55,302 nt of DNA from Bacteroides mediterraneensis (GCF_016900355.1 NZ_JACJKA010000026.1:1-55302), one strand, 5' to 3'; positions 8,905 through 17,530 are shown, numbered from the stretch's first letter. The notes: generated by a model not told the origin, from the sequence alone. Numbers and translations are program-made.

Positions 8905-9192
8905 ATGGAAAAGACTTTGGAAATGCGAGTGGAAGAACTCGAAAGAATGTTGTTTATGACCAAGAATGTGCTTAGCTTCGATGAAGCGAGCGCATTCCTC
9001 TGCCTGTCGAAAAGCTATCTCTACAAGCTGACTTCAGGCAACCTGATTCCCCACTACAAGCCGCAGGGGAAGATGCTCTATTTCGAGAAGTCCGAACTGG
9101 AAGCATGGCTCCGCCAGAATCCGGTAAAGACCAAAACGCAGATAGAGCAGGAAGCGCAGAAGTATGTCCTTAACCGTCCCTTAAAGAAGTAA
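8905..9192 (+). CDS. Excisionase-like helix-turn-helix protein
   Basis: A 95-residue DNA-binding protein of the winged HTH_17/excisionase type. After a short helical start it reads LSFDEASAFLCLSKSYLYKL, the usual pattern of this fold, then a basic stretch ending YFEKSELEAWL. Such proteins in Bacteroides elements act as excision factors or regulators. The start is set at ATG 8905; an in-frame ATG at 8821 would add 28 residues unlike the family. It precedes the ATPase gene by 5 bp, so the two are probably co-transcribed. Confidence 0.85.
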   Translation: MEKTLEMRVEELERMLFMTKNVLSFDEASAFLCLSKSYLYKLTSGNLIPHYKPQGKMLYFEKSELEAWLRQNPVKTKTQIEQEAQKYVLNRPLKK

Positions 9193-9197
9193 AGCCC

Positions 9198-10271
9198 ATG
9201 GAAAACAAAAAAGGCATAGAGGCTAAAGGGGATGCCATCATGAAGAAGGAGGACTTCGCAGCTCTTTGGAAGAGCATCCGCCTGAAAGTGACAGATACCT
9301 ACGACGTGCCGCCCGAAATCCTTTGGGTGAACGGCTCCACCATCGGGACTTTGGGCAATTTCAGCGCGTCCACAGGAAAGGCGAAAAGCAAAAAGACGTT
9401 CAACATCTCCGCCATCGTTGCGGCGGCGTTGACCAATGACGAGGTGCTGCACTATTCAGCGTGCCTGCCACCGGACAAACGGAAAATCCTTTATGTGGAT
9501 ACCGAACAGAGCAGATACCATTGTCATAAGGTGATGGAACGCATCCTGCGGCTTGCCGGGCTTCCGACCGACCAGGACAGGGACGACTTTGTTTTCATCG
9601 TGCTTCGGGAACAGACCCCTGACATGCGGAAGCGGATTATCGAGTATATGCTGGAGAACATGCCCGATGTGGGGCTGCTCATCATTGACGGCATCCGCGA
9701 CCTGATGTATGACATCAACAGTCCCAGCGAATCAACCGACCTGATAAACCTGCTCATGCGCTGGTCAAGCGGGTATAACCTGCACATTCATACCGTGCTG
9801 CACCTGAATAAAGGGGACGACAACACGAGGGGGCACATCGGCACGGAACTGAACAACAAGGCGGAAACCGTCCTGCAAATCACCAAGAGTACGCAGGACG
9901 GGAACATCAGCGAGGTAAAAGCGGCACACATACGCGACCGGGACTTCGAGCCTTTCGCTTTCCGCATCAACGACAGCGCATTGCCCGAAGCCGTAGACGG
10001 CTATGTATTCCAGCAGCCCAAGCAGGAAAAAAGTTTCCCGCTTACGGAACTGACCGAGCAGCAGCACCGCACTGCATTGGAAAACGGTTTCGGGAAACGC
10101 ACCGTGCAGGGCTATTCCAACGTCATACAGGCGTTGAAGCAGGGCTATGCAAGCATCGGCTACGAGCGTGGGCGTAATGTCCTTGTGGCGCTGAACACGT
10201 TTCTCGTGAACAAGCGTATGATTGTAAAGGAAGGAAAGGGATACCGCTACAATCCAGATTTTCACTACTAA
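9198..10271 (+). CDS. RecA-fold ATPase, RepA-like replication protein
   Basis: A 357-residue protein of the RepA/AAA_25 helicase-like group found in Bacteroides mobilizable elements. The P-loop region reads STGKAKSKKTF: the glycine before the conserved Lys of GxxxxGK[ST] is replaced by Lys. The Walker B strand is LLIIDGIRDL near residue 160. A C-terminal winged-helix-like part ends the protein. A likely job is unwinding element DNA for replication or transfer together with the primase gene that follows. A second in-frame Met 14 codons in (9240) could be the true start. Confidence 0.8.
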   Translation: MENKKGIEAKGDAIMKKEDFAALWKSIRLKVTDTYDVPPEILWVNGSTIGTLGNFSASTGKAKSKKTFNISAIVAAALTNDEVLHYSACLPPDKRKILYVDTEQSRYHCHKVMERILRLAGLPTDQDRDDFVFIVLREQTPDMRKRIIEYMLENMPDVGLLIIDGIRDLMYDINSPSESTDLINLLMRWSSGYNLHIHTVLHLNKGDDNTRGHIGTELNNKAETVLQITKSTQDGNISEVKAAHIRDRDFEPFAFRINDSALPEAVDGYVFQQPKQEKSFPLTELTEQQHRTALENGFGKRTVQGYSNVIQALKQGYASIGYERGRNVLVALNTFLVNKRMIVKEGKGYRYNPDFHY

Positions 10272-10434
10272 AAACAGGTTTGGTTTAGTCCGGGTATATA
10301 TGTAAGGGGAACAGACTTCCTGTTTCCTGTCACTTCCGGCAATCAAGTCCGGTACGGTACGGGCGTATATATGAAGGTCTAAACCGGACTGGCACACTTC
10401 CAAATTATTCATCACCCACTAAAAAGTTTGCATT
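10272..10434. other. Intergenic region with short repeats, possible origin or control site
   Basis: The motif AGTCCGG occurs at 10287 and 10346 and inverted at 10384. A longer direct repeat, cggg(c/-)gtatatatg-aagg, occurs at about 10291-10307 and 10360-10377. It lies between the RepA-like and primase genes. Repeats with an AT-rich step in this position fit an origin or a promoter-operator region; neither is proven. Confidence 0.35.
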
Positions 10435-11364
10435 ATGAACATTGAAGAAGCAAAGAAAATACACATCGCCGATTACCTGCACAGTCTGGGATATTCACCC
10501 GTCAAGCAGCAGGGAGCGAACCTATGGTACAAATCGCCACTGAGGGAGGAACATGAAGCGTCCTTTAAAGTAAACACAGAACGGGAACAATGGTATGACT
10601 TCGGGGCTGGCAAAGGCGGCAACATCATCGCACTGGCACAGGAACTTTACTGTTCCGACCATCTGCCGTACCTATTAAACCGGATTGCAGAACAGGCTAC
10701 GCATGTCCGCCCGGTCAGTTTTTCTTTTCGGCAGCAAAGGTCGGCACCGAGTTTCCAACATTTGGAAGTCCGTGACCTCACCCATCCGGCATTGCTCCGT
10801 TACTTGCAGGGGCGTGGCATTGACCTCACACTGGCAAAAAGAGAATGCAGGGAACTGCGTTTCACTTATGACGGCAAGCCCTACTTTGCCATCGGTTTCC
10901 CGAATATGGCTGGCGGCTACGAGGTGCGCAACTCCTTTTTCAAAGGCTGCATCGCACCGAAAGACATCACCCATATCCGGCAAGAGGGCGAACCGAGGGA
11001 GAAGTGCCTGGTGTTCGAGGGCTTCATGGACTATCTTTCATTCCTCACGCTAAGGACAAAGAACTGCCCTGTCATGCCCAACCTTGACAGGCAGGATTAC
11101 GTCATACTCAACTCCACCGCCAATGTACAGAAAGCCATTGACGCATTGGGGCAGTATGAACGCATCCACTGCCTGCTCGACAATGACGGGGCAGGCTTCC
11201 GGGCAACGCAAGCCATCACAGCGGAATACTCCTATCGGGTACGGGATTTCTCGCACAATTACCGGGGATATTCCGACCTGAACGATTACCTGTGCGGCAG
11301 GAAGCAGGAACAGAAAAACGGACAGAAACTGCTGCTAAGGCAGAAGAAAGGCAGGGGAATCTAA
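10435..11364 (+). CDS. Toprim-domain DNA primase
   Basis: A 309-residue DnaG-type primase fragment typical of Bacteroides mobilizable elements (compare PrmN1 of NBU1). The N-terminal CHC2-like part keeps the WYDFGAGKGGNIIALAQ signature but lacks the zinc Cys/His set. The Toprim domain follows with LVFEGFMDYLSFL (catalytic Glu) near residue 190 and LLDNDGAG (metal Asp pair) near 245. It would prime synthesis on element single strands after transfer or during replication. Confidence 0.85.
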   Translation: MNIEEAKKIHIADYLHSLGYSPVKQQGANLWYKSPLREEHEASFKVNTEREQWYDFGAGKGGNIIALAQELYCSDHLPYLLNRIAEQATHVRPVSFSFRQQRSAPSFQHLEVRDLTHPALLRYLQGRGIDLTLAKRECRELRFTYDGKPYFAIGFPNMAGGYEVRNSFFKGCIAPKDITHIRQEGEPREKCLVFEGFMDYLSFLTLRTKNCPVMPNLDRQDYVILNSTANVQKAIDALGQYERIHCLLDNDGAGFRATQAITAEYSYRVRDFSHNYRGYSDLNDYLCGRKQEQKNGQKLLLRQKKGRGI

Positions 11365-11412
11365 CCCGGCGGAGATAGACACTGTGAGCAACGGGCAGAC
11401 GTTTCTTAGGGG

Positions 11413-11452
11413 AAGCAAGGTTATGTTTCGGTAGACCGAAACCGCCTTGCTT
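11413..11452. other. oriT candidate: nested palindrome before mobC
   Basis: An outer repeat aagcaagg (11413-11420) / ccttgctt (11445-11452) encloses an inner perfect repeat gtttcggt (11425-11432) / accgaaac (11435-11442). It lies in the 156-bp gap directly upstream of mobC and the relaxase, the usual oriT position. The following gctatccgc (11453-11461) faintly resembles the nick region of IncP-type origins. Location and structure are seen; function is inferred. Confidence 0.55.
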
Positions 11453-11520
11453 TGCTATCCGCAAAGGGAACCGCTCCCGTCGGTCGCAATTTTCAAGACA
11501 ACTTCCAAAAACAAAAATGT

Positions 11521-11904
11521 ATGACAGATACAAGGAACAAATCAGGCGGTCGTCCGGCAAAGAACCGGATAGACAGGCAAAGACGGGTGGTCAGCACGAA
11601 GCTGACCGAATTGCAGTATTACGCCATCAAGAAGCGGGCGGGTGAAGCCGGGCTGCGTGTCAGCGAGTATGTGAGGCAGGCAGTCGTGTCTGCTGAAATA
11701 ACGCCCCGGCTGAACAGGCAGGATGCGGACACCCTCCGCAAACTGGCAGGCGAAGCGAACAACATCAACCAGCTGGCGCACCGGGCAAATGCCGGGGGCT
11801 TTGCAAAAGTGGCGGTCGAACTGGTGAAGCTCAAGAACAGGATAGTGGAAATCATAAGCCATTTGTCGGATGATTGGAAAAATAAGGAAAGGAAGCGGGT
11901 TTAA
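11521..11904 (+). CDS. mobC: MobC-type relaxosome accessory protein
   Basis: A 127-residue basic protein with a ribbon-helix-helix start (RRVVSTKLTELQYYAIKKRA) and the ARR-type segment of MobC proteins, ending in NNINQLAHRAN and a helical tail. Such proteins bind oriT and help the relaxase open the strands. The start is ATG 11521; an upstream in-frame ATG (11452) lies inside the oriT palindrome. The last 35 bp overlap the relaxase gene in another frame, so the two are likely translationally coupled. Confidence 0.88.
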   Translation: MTDTRNKSGGRPAKNRIDRQRRVVSTKLTELQYYAIKKRAGEAGLRVSEYVRQAVVSAEITPRLNRQDADTLRKLAGEANNINQLAHRANAGGFAKVAVELVKLKNRIVEIISHLSDDWKNKERKRV

Positions 11905-12799
11905 GGGCTGTGTGGGCTACGTGCTGGGCAAGGAGCAGGCGGTCTTGCTCCACGCGGACGGGGTACTGGCGGAAAGCAGGCAGGACATCGTCCGCAGCTT
12001 CCTCGCACAAGCCTCCATGAACCCGCACTTGGGCAAACCTGTCGGACACATCGCACTGAGCTATTCAGCAGCGGATGCGCCCCGGCTGACGGACGAGAAG
12101 ATGGTGCAACTGGCGCAGGAATACATGCATGAGATGAAAATCACCGGCACGCAGTACATCATCGTGCGCCATCAGGACAGGGAGCATCCGCACGTGCATA
12201 TCGTGTTCAACCGCGTAGGCAACGACGGCAAGACCATTTCTGACCGGAACGATATGTACCGTAACGAACAGGTATGCAAGAAGCTGAAAGCCAAGCACGG
12301 GCTTTATTTCGCCAAGGGGAAAGAGCGGGTGAAGCAGTATCGCCTGAAAGAGCCGGACAAGTCGAAATACGAGATTTATACGGCAGTAAGGAATGAAATC
12401 GGCAAATCCCAAAGTTGGAAGCAGTTGGAAAAGCGGCTGGCAGAAAAGGGCATCGGCATCCGCTTCAAATATAAAGGGCGTACAGGCGAGGTACAGGGCA
12501 TCTCCTTCACCAAAGGCGCCTATACGTTCAAAGGTTCGGAAATAGACCGCAGTTTCAGCTTCTCCAAGCTGGATAAGCATTTTGGGAACGCAGGAATGGA
12601 TGCCGCAGAAAATAGCCGGCAGCAGATAGTTCCCGCACCCATTTTGGAGCCTGAGCAAACACCGCAAAGGAACGACGGCCCTTCAATGGGCGGCTTGTTC
12701 AGCCTGTTTGATGTTTCGCTGTCTGTTCCATCTGACGAAGAAATCGACTGGAATCTGAGAAAAAAGAAGAAGAAAAAGAAAAGACAACTTAAACTGTAA
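11870..12799 (+). CDS. Relaxase (MobA/VirD2-type mobilization nuclease)
   Basis: Nicks one strand at oriT and leads it into the recipient. The 309-residue protein has Tyr17 in GCVGYVLG as candidate nucleophile and the metal-binding three-His motif HPHVHIVFNRV at residues 106-116. Middle and C-terminal parts carry a basic domain (RFKYKGRTGEVQGISF) and end in a run of eight lysines. It is smaller than plasmid relaxases but normal for the Bacteroides NBU/BmgA kind. Confidence 0.9.
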   Translation: MIGKIRKGSGFKGCVGYVLGKEQAVLLHADGVLAESRQDIVRSFLAQASMNPHLGKPVGHIALSYSAADAPRLTDEKMVQLAQEYMHEMKITGTQYIIVRHQDREHPHVHIVFNRVGNDGKTISDRNDMYRNEQVCKKLKAKHGLYFAKGKERVKQYRLKEPDKSKYEIYTAVRNEIGKSQSWKQLEKRLAEKGIGIRFKYKGRTGEVQGISFTKGAYTFKGSEIDRSFSFSKLDKHFGNAGMDAAENSRQQIVPAPILEPEQTPQRNDGPSMGGLFSLFDVSLSVPSDEEIDWNLRKKKKKKKRQLKL

Positions 12800-12805
12800 A
12801 CGGAT

Positions 12806-13537
12806 ATGGAAGAAAATTTGATTTTAGAGGGGCTTCTCTCCATGGTCACGGAACTGAAGGAGAAGCAGGAAGCGCAGGTAACGCCAGCCGGACGCGAGGA
12901 AACCCTTTCCCGGCTGGAGGCTATAGAACGGGCGTTGTCGGAGTTACGCAGAAACCCGGCAGTTCCTGAAAAAGAATTGCGAGACATATTGAACCAACTT
13001 GCAGACCTGCGAAAATCGGAGCAAGAACAGCGACAGTCCTTCGGAGATGTCAGAAAGTATGTGGTCGCCACTTTCGGCTGCCTCAAAGACATGCTGGAAA
13101 TGCTGCAACGCTGTCATGAAGAGCGCACATCCGGAGGGGAGGAAGCTAAACCCGTGCCGCTTTATCAGCGGATTTACAACAAGGCTGCTTCATTAGTACG
13201 TCCGAGACTATTCCTTTTTTCGGCGGGACTGATTGTTTGTGCCACTTCCTTGTTCCTGAATGTCCGTTTGGCTGAACGGATGGGACGGTTACAGGAGAAC
13301 GATATGAAATACCGCTATCTGCTGATGCTGGGACAGGCGGACGGCAGTACCCTTGAAAGGCTGGAAAACAAGTTCAAGTGGCAGCGTGACGAGCGTTTCA
13401 TCCGCAACCTGACGGATTCGGTGCTGGATTTTGAGGAACGTTGCCGCAGGCAGGCGGAAGCCTTGGAACGGGCAAGGCTGCTCAATGAACAAGCTGAACA
13501 GTTGAAAAAAGAAGCTGACTGTTTAGGAAATCCTTAA
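12806..13537 (+). CDS. Coiled-coil, single-span membrane protein of the mobilization block
   Basis: A 243-residue protein that follows the relaxase after 6 bp. Residues 1-105 are strongly charged and heptad-like, a hydrophobic segment at about 133-153 is the only membrane span, and residues 155-240 again form a charged helix. Proteins with this layout often follow relaxases in Bacteroides elements and may tether the relaxosome to the membrane or to the helper's coupling protein. I know of no assigned function. Confidence 0.8.
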   Translation: MEENLILEGLLSMVTELKEKQEAQVTPAGREETLSRLEAIERALSELRRNPAVPEKELRDILNQLADLRKSEQEQRQSFGDVRKYVVATFGCLKDMLEMLQRCHEERTSGGEEAKPVPLYQRIYNKAASLVRPRLFLFSAGLIVCATSLFLNVRLAERMGRLQENDMKYRYLLMLGQADGSTLERLENKFKWQRDERFIRNLTDSVLDFEERCRRQAEALERARLLNEQAEQLKKEADCLGNP

Positions 13538-13548
13538 CGCTAACTAAT

Positions 13549-13601
13549 AACAAAAGCCGGAGTAAAAAAGTGTAAACTGAACTTTTACTTCGGCTTTTGT
13601 T
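13549..13601. terminator. Bidirectional terminator after the mobilization operon
   Basis: A 19-bp stem (aacaaaagccggagtaaaa / ttttacttcggcttttgtt, one G-U) has A-rich and T-rich arms on both sides. It can end the plus-strand mobilization transcript and the minus-strand cargo transcript that converge here. Confidence 0.8.
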
Positions 13602-13629
13602 ATTCGCACAAATACATTCTTCTTCTAAC

Positions 13630-14274
13630 TTATTCAGGCGTTGTTTGAGAAATGATTTTCTGCAATACATATTGCGTGGTCTGACATCTTATATCTGTGG
13701 GGTGTGTCAAAATAACGATTTTCTCTACTTGCAATTCGTAAGCATATCCTTTTTCGTAAATAAAGCCTTCTATTTTATTGAACGGAACATTCATCCATGC
13801 ATCTTCTTCAGATTCACGTATTTTCATGCAAGGTGCTTGAAGGTCATTATTTCTCCAATCGTCCCAATCGTAAAATCCTTCTTCAGCTGATACGAATAGA
13901 TGGATGGTATCACGTGTACTTTCAGCTTCCTCCTTTGACAGTTCTTTTACTAATTTATAAGTATATCTGCTGGCATCTGCCGGAGGATTTCCCAATGTTG
14001 TTCGCTCTATCTGTAATTTATAGGCATATCCACGGTCATACTTGAATCCGGCTATTTCGTTGAAGTCCATGTACTCGAAATCAGCATTTCCAACCTTTAC
14101 CCACATGCCTTCAATCGGGTAACTTGACATGACAGGACTGTCAATATAGGTCATGGGAGAAACCTCAGCATCCATCGTTTCCACTTTGTCTTTCGGCGTA
14201 TCGTCATCCAGACAACCTGCCATCAGGAAACAGATTGAACATAACAGTAAAAATAATACACCATTCCTTTTCAT
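13630..14274 (-). CDS. Lipoprotein with two DUF4377-like repeats
   Basis: A 214-residue lipoprotein: the signal sequence ends in a lipobox FLMAGC with Cys at about 21. Two copies of a module follow, each with the pattern W..V....E/I..F.Y.(R/K)GYAY.LQ(I/V)E: one at about 55-120 containing GFKYDRGYAYKLQIE and PPADASRYTYKLV, one at about 145-212 containing GFIYEKGYAYELQVE. This is the DUF4377 pattern, of unknown biochemical role and expected at the cell envelope. It is the last gene of the minus-strand cargo, 119 bp after the SIMPL gene, with a candidate promoter of its own. Confidence 0.8.
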   Translation of the reverse strand: MKRNGVLFLLLCSICFLMAGCLDDDTPKDKVETMDAEVSPMTYIDSPVMSSYPIEGMWVKVGNADFEYMDFNEIAGFKYDRGYAYKLQIERTTLGNPPADASRYTYKLVKELSKEEAESTRDTIHLFVSAEEGFYDWDDWRNNDLQAPCMKIRESEEDAWMNVPFNKIEGFIYEKGYAYELQVEKIVILTHPTDIRCQTTQYVLQKIISQTTPE

Positions 14275-14302
14275 AATCGCACTTTTATGGTTTTACTGCT
14301 GA

Positions 14303-14310
14303 CAAAGGTA
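14303..14310 (-). promoter_or_regulatory. Candidate -7 box for the DUF4377-like lipoprotein
   Basis: TACCTTTG on the minus strand, 29 bp before the start codon. No -33 element is obvious. Confidence 0.5.
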
Positions 14311-14393
14311 TATAATTCCACTTCTGATAGATATCTTACTATATGGAATTTATCCGTTTTAAGAATATTTAGCTCACTAAACTCCAGATTTTA

Positions 14394-15086
14394 TTATCTA
14401 TCTGCAATCTCAAAGCGCACCAGCATGGAATAGTTCTTCTTAATGGTACGGAAGTTGTCGAATGAAGCGGCATCGGATGCCAGAACGTTGCTTTGCGCAA
14501 ATGGAAAAGCATTGCTGCTCCCTTCTTCCACAATGCGTATCACGTTGCCCAATTTCTTGCCTAATGCCTCCACCAAATAAGTAGCTTTCCGTTGGGCAGC
14601 TTTCAATGCTTCAATCTTTCCCTTTTGGTGATAGGCAAGCATGTCTTTGTTTTCCAATTCGCCGATGCGCATGGTGTGGATGCCTTTCGTATCTATGTGC
14701 TTGATTATCTCATTTATCTGATTGAAGTCAGTCAGTGTGATGTCGAATTTCTTGGAAACTAAAAAGTCCTGCCCTTGTTGTCGCCAATAGTCGCCGATTT
14801 CTTGTGTACGGATAGCGTTCTGCGGAATGCCTGCTTGGGCGAGAGCTTCCCTTAGTCCTTGTTCTATCTGTGATAAAGGCACTTTGGTACGGTATTCTTC
14901 GGGCTTCGATTTACCATCGAATTCTTCCTCGAAGTATTCACGGATTTCAATCAGATAATGGATTTTGTCGGGCACGATTTCGATTTCCGATGTGCCTGTC
15001 ACTTCGATGTAACGCTCGTTGGTTTGCGCTTGCAAGGAAAAAACCATTAACAAGCTGATAGCTGACAGTAATACTTTCATTCTCAT
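14394..15086 (-). CDS. SIMPL-domain (DUF541) secreted protein
   Basis: A 230-residue exported protein with a signal peptide ending LQAQ near residue 21. Next comes the SIMPL/DUF541 opening YIEVTGTSEIEIVPDKIHY and the usual helical middle KGKIEALKAAQRKATYLVEALG. DUF541 proteins are periplasmic or outer-membrane-linked oligomers connected to oxidative stress (YggE in E. coli). Here it follows the WG/TonB_C protein by 20 bp and probably shares its promoter. SIMPL genes are usually chromosomal, so finding one as element cargo is unusual. Confidence 0.85.
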   Translation of the reverse strand: MRMKVLLSAISLLMVFSLQAQTNERYIEVTGTSEIEIVPDKIHYLIEIREYFEEEFDGKSKPEEYRTKVPLSQIEQGLREALAQAGIPQNAIRTQEIGDYWRQQGQDFLVSKKFDITLTDFNQINEIIKHIDTKGIHTMRIGELENKDMLAYHQKGKIEALKAAQRKATYLVEALGKKLGNVIRIVEEGSSNAFPFAQSNVLASDAASFDNFRTIKKNYSMLVRFEIADR

Positions 15087-15106
15087 ATTCTCATCTGTTT
15101 AGGGTG

Positions 15107-17269
15107 TTATTTCATTATGATTGACAACCAATCATGGCTTATCTTGCCGATTGAAACATCTTTGTGCAATGTTACCCAGCCCTTGCTTTTTACATATTGT
15201 TTTTCAGTGAATAAAGGCGGTTGTTTAGAAGCCCTGAAAGTTTGGTTCAAAGCTGCTGTCTCCACAAACCGCCCGTCAATAAACTCAAAACGTTTGTAGC
15301 TGTAAGACGCAGCCGAGATACGCGATGAAGAAAACACACATCTCTTCTCGTTGTTTATTTGTGGATTTTCTATCTGCCTAAAACTTTCATCTTTTACAAA
15401 TTGCCCCTTTGTTTCATCCCACACAAGGCAATCATAATATTGTATCATTTGATTGCCATATTGACCAAGATTGACAAGTATATCGTCTTTACCATCAAAA
15501 CTAACGTCTTGTAAGTTAACCCAAACATCGAGATTATTGGCAAATTCAATGTCAGGAGGATAGGAATAAGATATTTCTTGGGTCGTTTTTCCCTGTTTGT
15601 CAAATAGGATGATTTGCAATCCTTTCAAGTCCGTACCGTTTCTGACAGCCGTATATCTCATCATTTTAGTTCCATTATGCCCAACAAGGTTCCATTCGTC
15701 AGATGCCCAAAAAGAATGTTCTCCGTCATCATTGGCTTTCCCGCTTGTCGTGGTTTGAGCTTTCCCATTTTCAAAAGGTGTAGCAAACTTGAATTGGGGC
15801 TTAATAACTACATTACCTAATGTATCGGCAAACCCTATCAGTCCGTTCTCATCCATGATGCGGAAAAGTCCTTCACGGACATAATCGGGGCCGTTATCAT
15901 ATTTGAACACATAAAACAATTCTTTCCCTTGATTATCTATACAAATAATCCGTGCGTCCTGCTTGTTCTCATACACAAAACCTATGTTCCGTATGGTATC
16001 CGTTTGGCAGAACTTGTATTTACCGTATGGCACAATGGTATCGCCTTGTTCATTCAAATAGCATACGGGAACGCCGGTTTCAAGGTGACTTTCAGTTGTA
16101 TGGGCAATCAGACTCCCGTTCCTCTTAAAAATTACGGGTATAGTCCACACGGATTCCCGGTATTCTCCTTTGCCATAATAATTGATGGTAGGTGTCCAAC
16201 GAGGCATCTTTCTGATGATTCCCAATACTTGGTTGTCCCAATCCTGTATGCCGCAGCTTCGTAAGACTTTGGCTTCATATACTTCTCCATACGAATCAAT
16301 CCGTATCGTATAGATGCCTCTCACTTGTTGTTTATCACCCAATAACTTAGGGTCATACTTCAGGTGTAGGGTGATGTAGTTTTGCGCAGACCACGGCTGT
16401 CCTTCTTGAAAAGAAGCAACTGCTTCCCATTCCACAAAACAGTGTTTCTGTTCTTCTTCCGCGATACTGTCTGCCTTCACCCTGTCTCGATAATGTTGGG
16501 GCAGGAAAGGCACATAGACTGCATAGTAACATTTCATCCGCTTGTCATCCTTGTCCCTGCATGGCAAGCAATGCGGCAATTCTTTGGTCAGTCTGATAAC
16601 TTCTTTGTCGAACTCCTTATGTATGGTGGTCAAGATATTGATACCGTGAGGTAACCCTAAGGTATCGATAGAGAACATGACTACGGAATATCCGGCTTGG
16701 TTCTTTTTCAACAACTCTTCGGGATATACCATTTGGGAAGTATAATACTTTTCTAAATCGTAATTCCATTTTGCCCACCGGGGTGGTTCAATGGTTGATA
16801 AGTCTTTAATTGGACTCCCCGACATATCCAGAACACCTATGTTCCAACCTATTTCCGCACGCCAAATGCTGTCCAAGCGATTCTCATTCTCTCGTTGTCC
16901 TTGCAGGCTGTTGTCAGTCACGCATCTGACTACGCCAATGGTCAGAGAGTCGGGTAGATACTGAAAAATCAATGTGCTGTCGGTCAGTTCTTGGATAATG
17001 TAATTTTTCCTCGATTCAAAGACTTTGATTGTATCTCCGCATAAAGAATAAGAATAAAAAGTTTTTTTCCTTTTGCCATCATACAAAAAGACGCTTCTCC
17101 ACCCTGCATCACGAAATTCCATTTCCATAGCATATTGCTTGTCTTGGGGTAATTGCACTTTCCATACTTTGTTTTCCAGCAATGCGGACATATCTGCACA
17201 TTTATTGTTTTGGGCAGAAAGTCCGCCTATTACAACCCATGCAAGCCATATGAACAGAAGTTTCTTCAT
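15107..17269 (-). CDS. Secreted multidomain protein: two TonB_C-like, WG-like and XAC2610-like parts
   Basis: A 720-residue exported protein with a signal peptide ending GLSA/Q at 19-20. Residues 20-120 resemble a small beta domain. Two TonB C-terminal-like modules follow: 170-255 (MVYPEELLKKNQAGY..FSIDTLG) and 295-382 (Y..RIDSYGEVYEAKVLRS). WG-like repeats lie at about 400-530 (GLIGFADTLGNVVIKPQF). A C-terminal part at about 545-680 resembles XAC2610-type or FG-GAP proteins (DVSFDGKDDILVNLGQYGN). There is no N-terminal TonB anchor or Pro-rich spacer, so this is not an energy transducer. It heads the minus-strand cargo operon. Function unknown; an envelope role is inferred from the export signal and domains. 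Confidence 0.8.
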   Translation of the reverse strand: MKKLLFIWLAWVVIGGLSAQNNKCADMSALLENKVWKVQLPQDKQYAMEMEFRDAGWRSVFLYDGKRKKTFYSYSLCGDTIKVFESRKNYIIQELTDSTLIFQYLPDSLTIGVVRCVTDNSLQGQRENENRLDSIWRAEIGWNIGVLDMSGSPIKDLSTIEPPRWAKWNYDLEKYYTSQMVYPEELLKKNQAGYSVVMFSIDTLGLPHGINILTTIHKEFDKEVIRLTKELPHCLPCRDKDDKRMKCYYAVYVPFLPQHYRDRVKADSIAEEEQKHCFVEWEAVASFQEGQPWSAQNYITLHLKYDPKLLGDKQQVRGIYTIRIDSYGEVYEAKVLRSCGIQDWDNQVLGIIRKMPRWTPTINYYGKGEYRESVWTIPVIFKRNGSLIAHTTESHLETGVPVCYLNEQGDTIVPYGKYKFCQTDTIRNIGFVYENKQDARIICIDNQGKELFYVFKYDNGPDYVREGLFRIMDENGLIGFADTLGNVVIKPQFKFATPFENGKAQTTTSGKANDDGEHSFWASDEWNLVGHNGTKMMRYTAVRNGTDLKGLQIILFDKQGKTTQEISYSYPPDIEFANNLDVWVNLQDVSFDGKDDILVNLGQYGNQMIQYYDCLVWDETKGQFVKDESFRQIENPQINNEKRCVFSSSRISAASYSYKRFEFIDGRFVETAALNQTFRASKQPPLFTEKQYVKSKGWVTLHKDVSIGKISHDWLSIIMK

Positions 17270-17291
17270 AACTTATCATCTTAATAGCACT

Positions 17292-17322
17292 CAAAGATAG
17301 CGAAAAGAAATAACCTAATCAA
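17292..17322 (-). promoter_or_regulatory. Promoter of the cargo operon
   Basis: On the minus strand TTG (17322-17320), a 20-bp spacer and TATCTTTG (17299-17292) match the Bacteroidota pattern, 22 bp before the start of the 720-residue protein. Confidence 0.65.
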
Positions 17323-17470
17323 TTATTAGACAATTCCTTTCCCGTTAGGTTTAAGCAAATCAACTCTTATGATGAAAATAGCACCTTAAAAATATCTACA
17401 AGTTTAGTCTGTTCCTTTGTCTATATACCCAAACCAACCTAAACCTATTCTTGTTGGCAGTAATAAACGT

Positions 17471-17517
17471 ACTGGCAAAAAGAGAACAGAATGTATTTTT
17501 CTTCTCTTTTCGCCAGT
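17471..17517 (-). terminator. Hairpin after the DUF1016 nuclease gene
   Basis: A 16-bp stem (actggcaaaaagagaa / ttctcttttcgccagt, one mismatch) with a 15-nt loop lies 14 bases past the nuclease stop codon. T-rich arms on the minus strand support termination. Bases 17323-17470 hold nothing else I can identify. Confidence 0.6.
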
Positions 17518-17530
17518 AGTGCTTTTATCG

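Noticed and set aside
15107..17269. TonB energy transducer
   Set aside because: TonB_C-like modules are present, but the protein has a cleavable signal peptide and lacks the membrane anchor and Pro-rich spacer.
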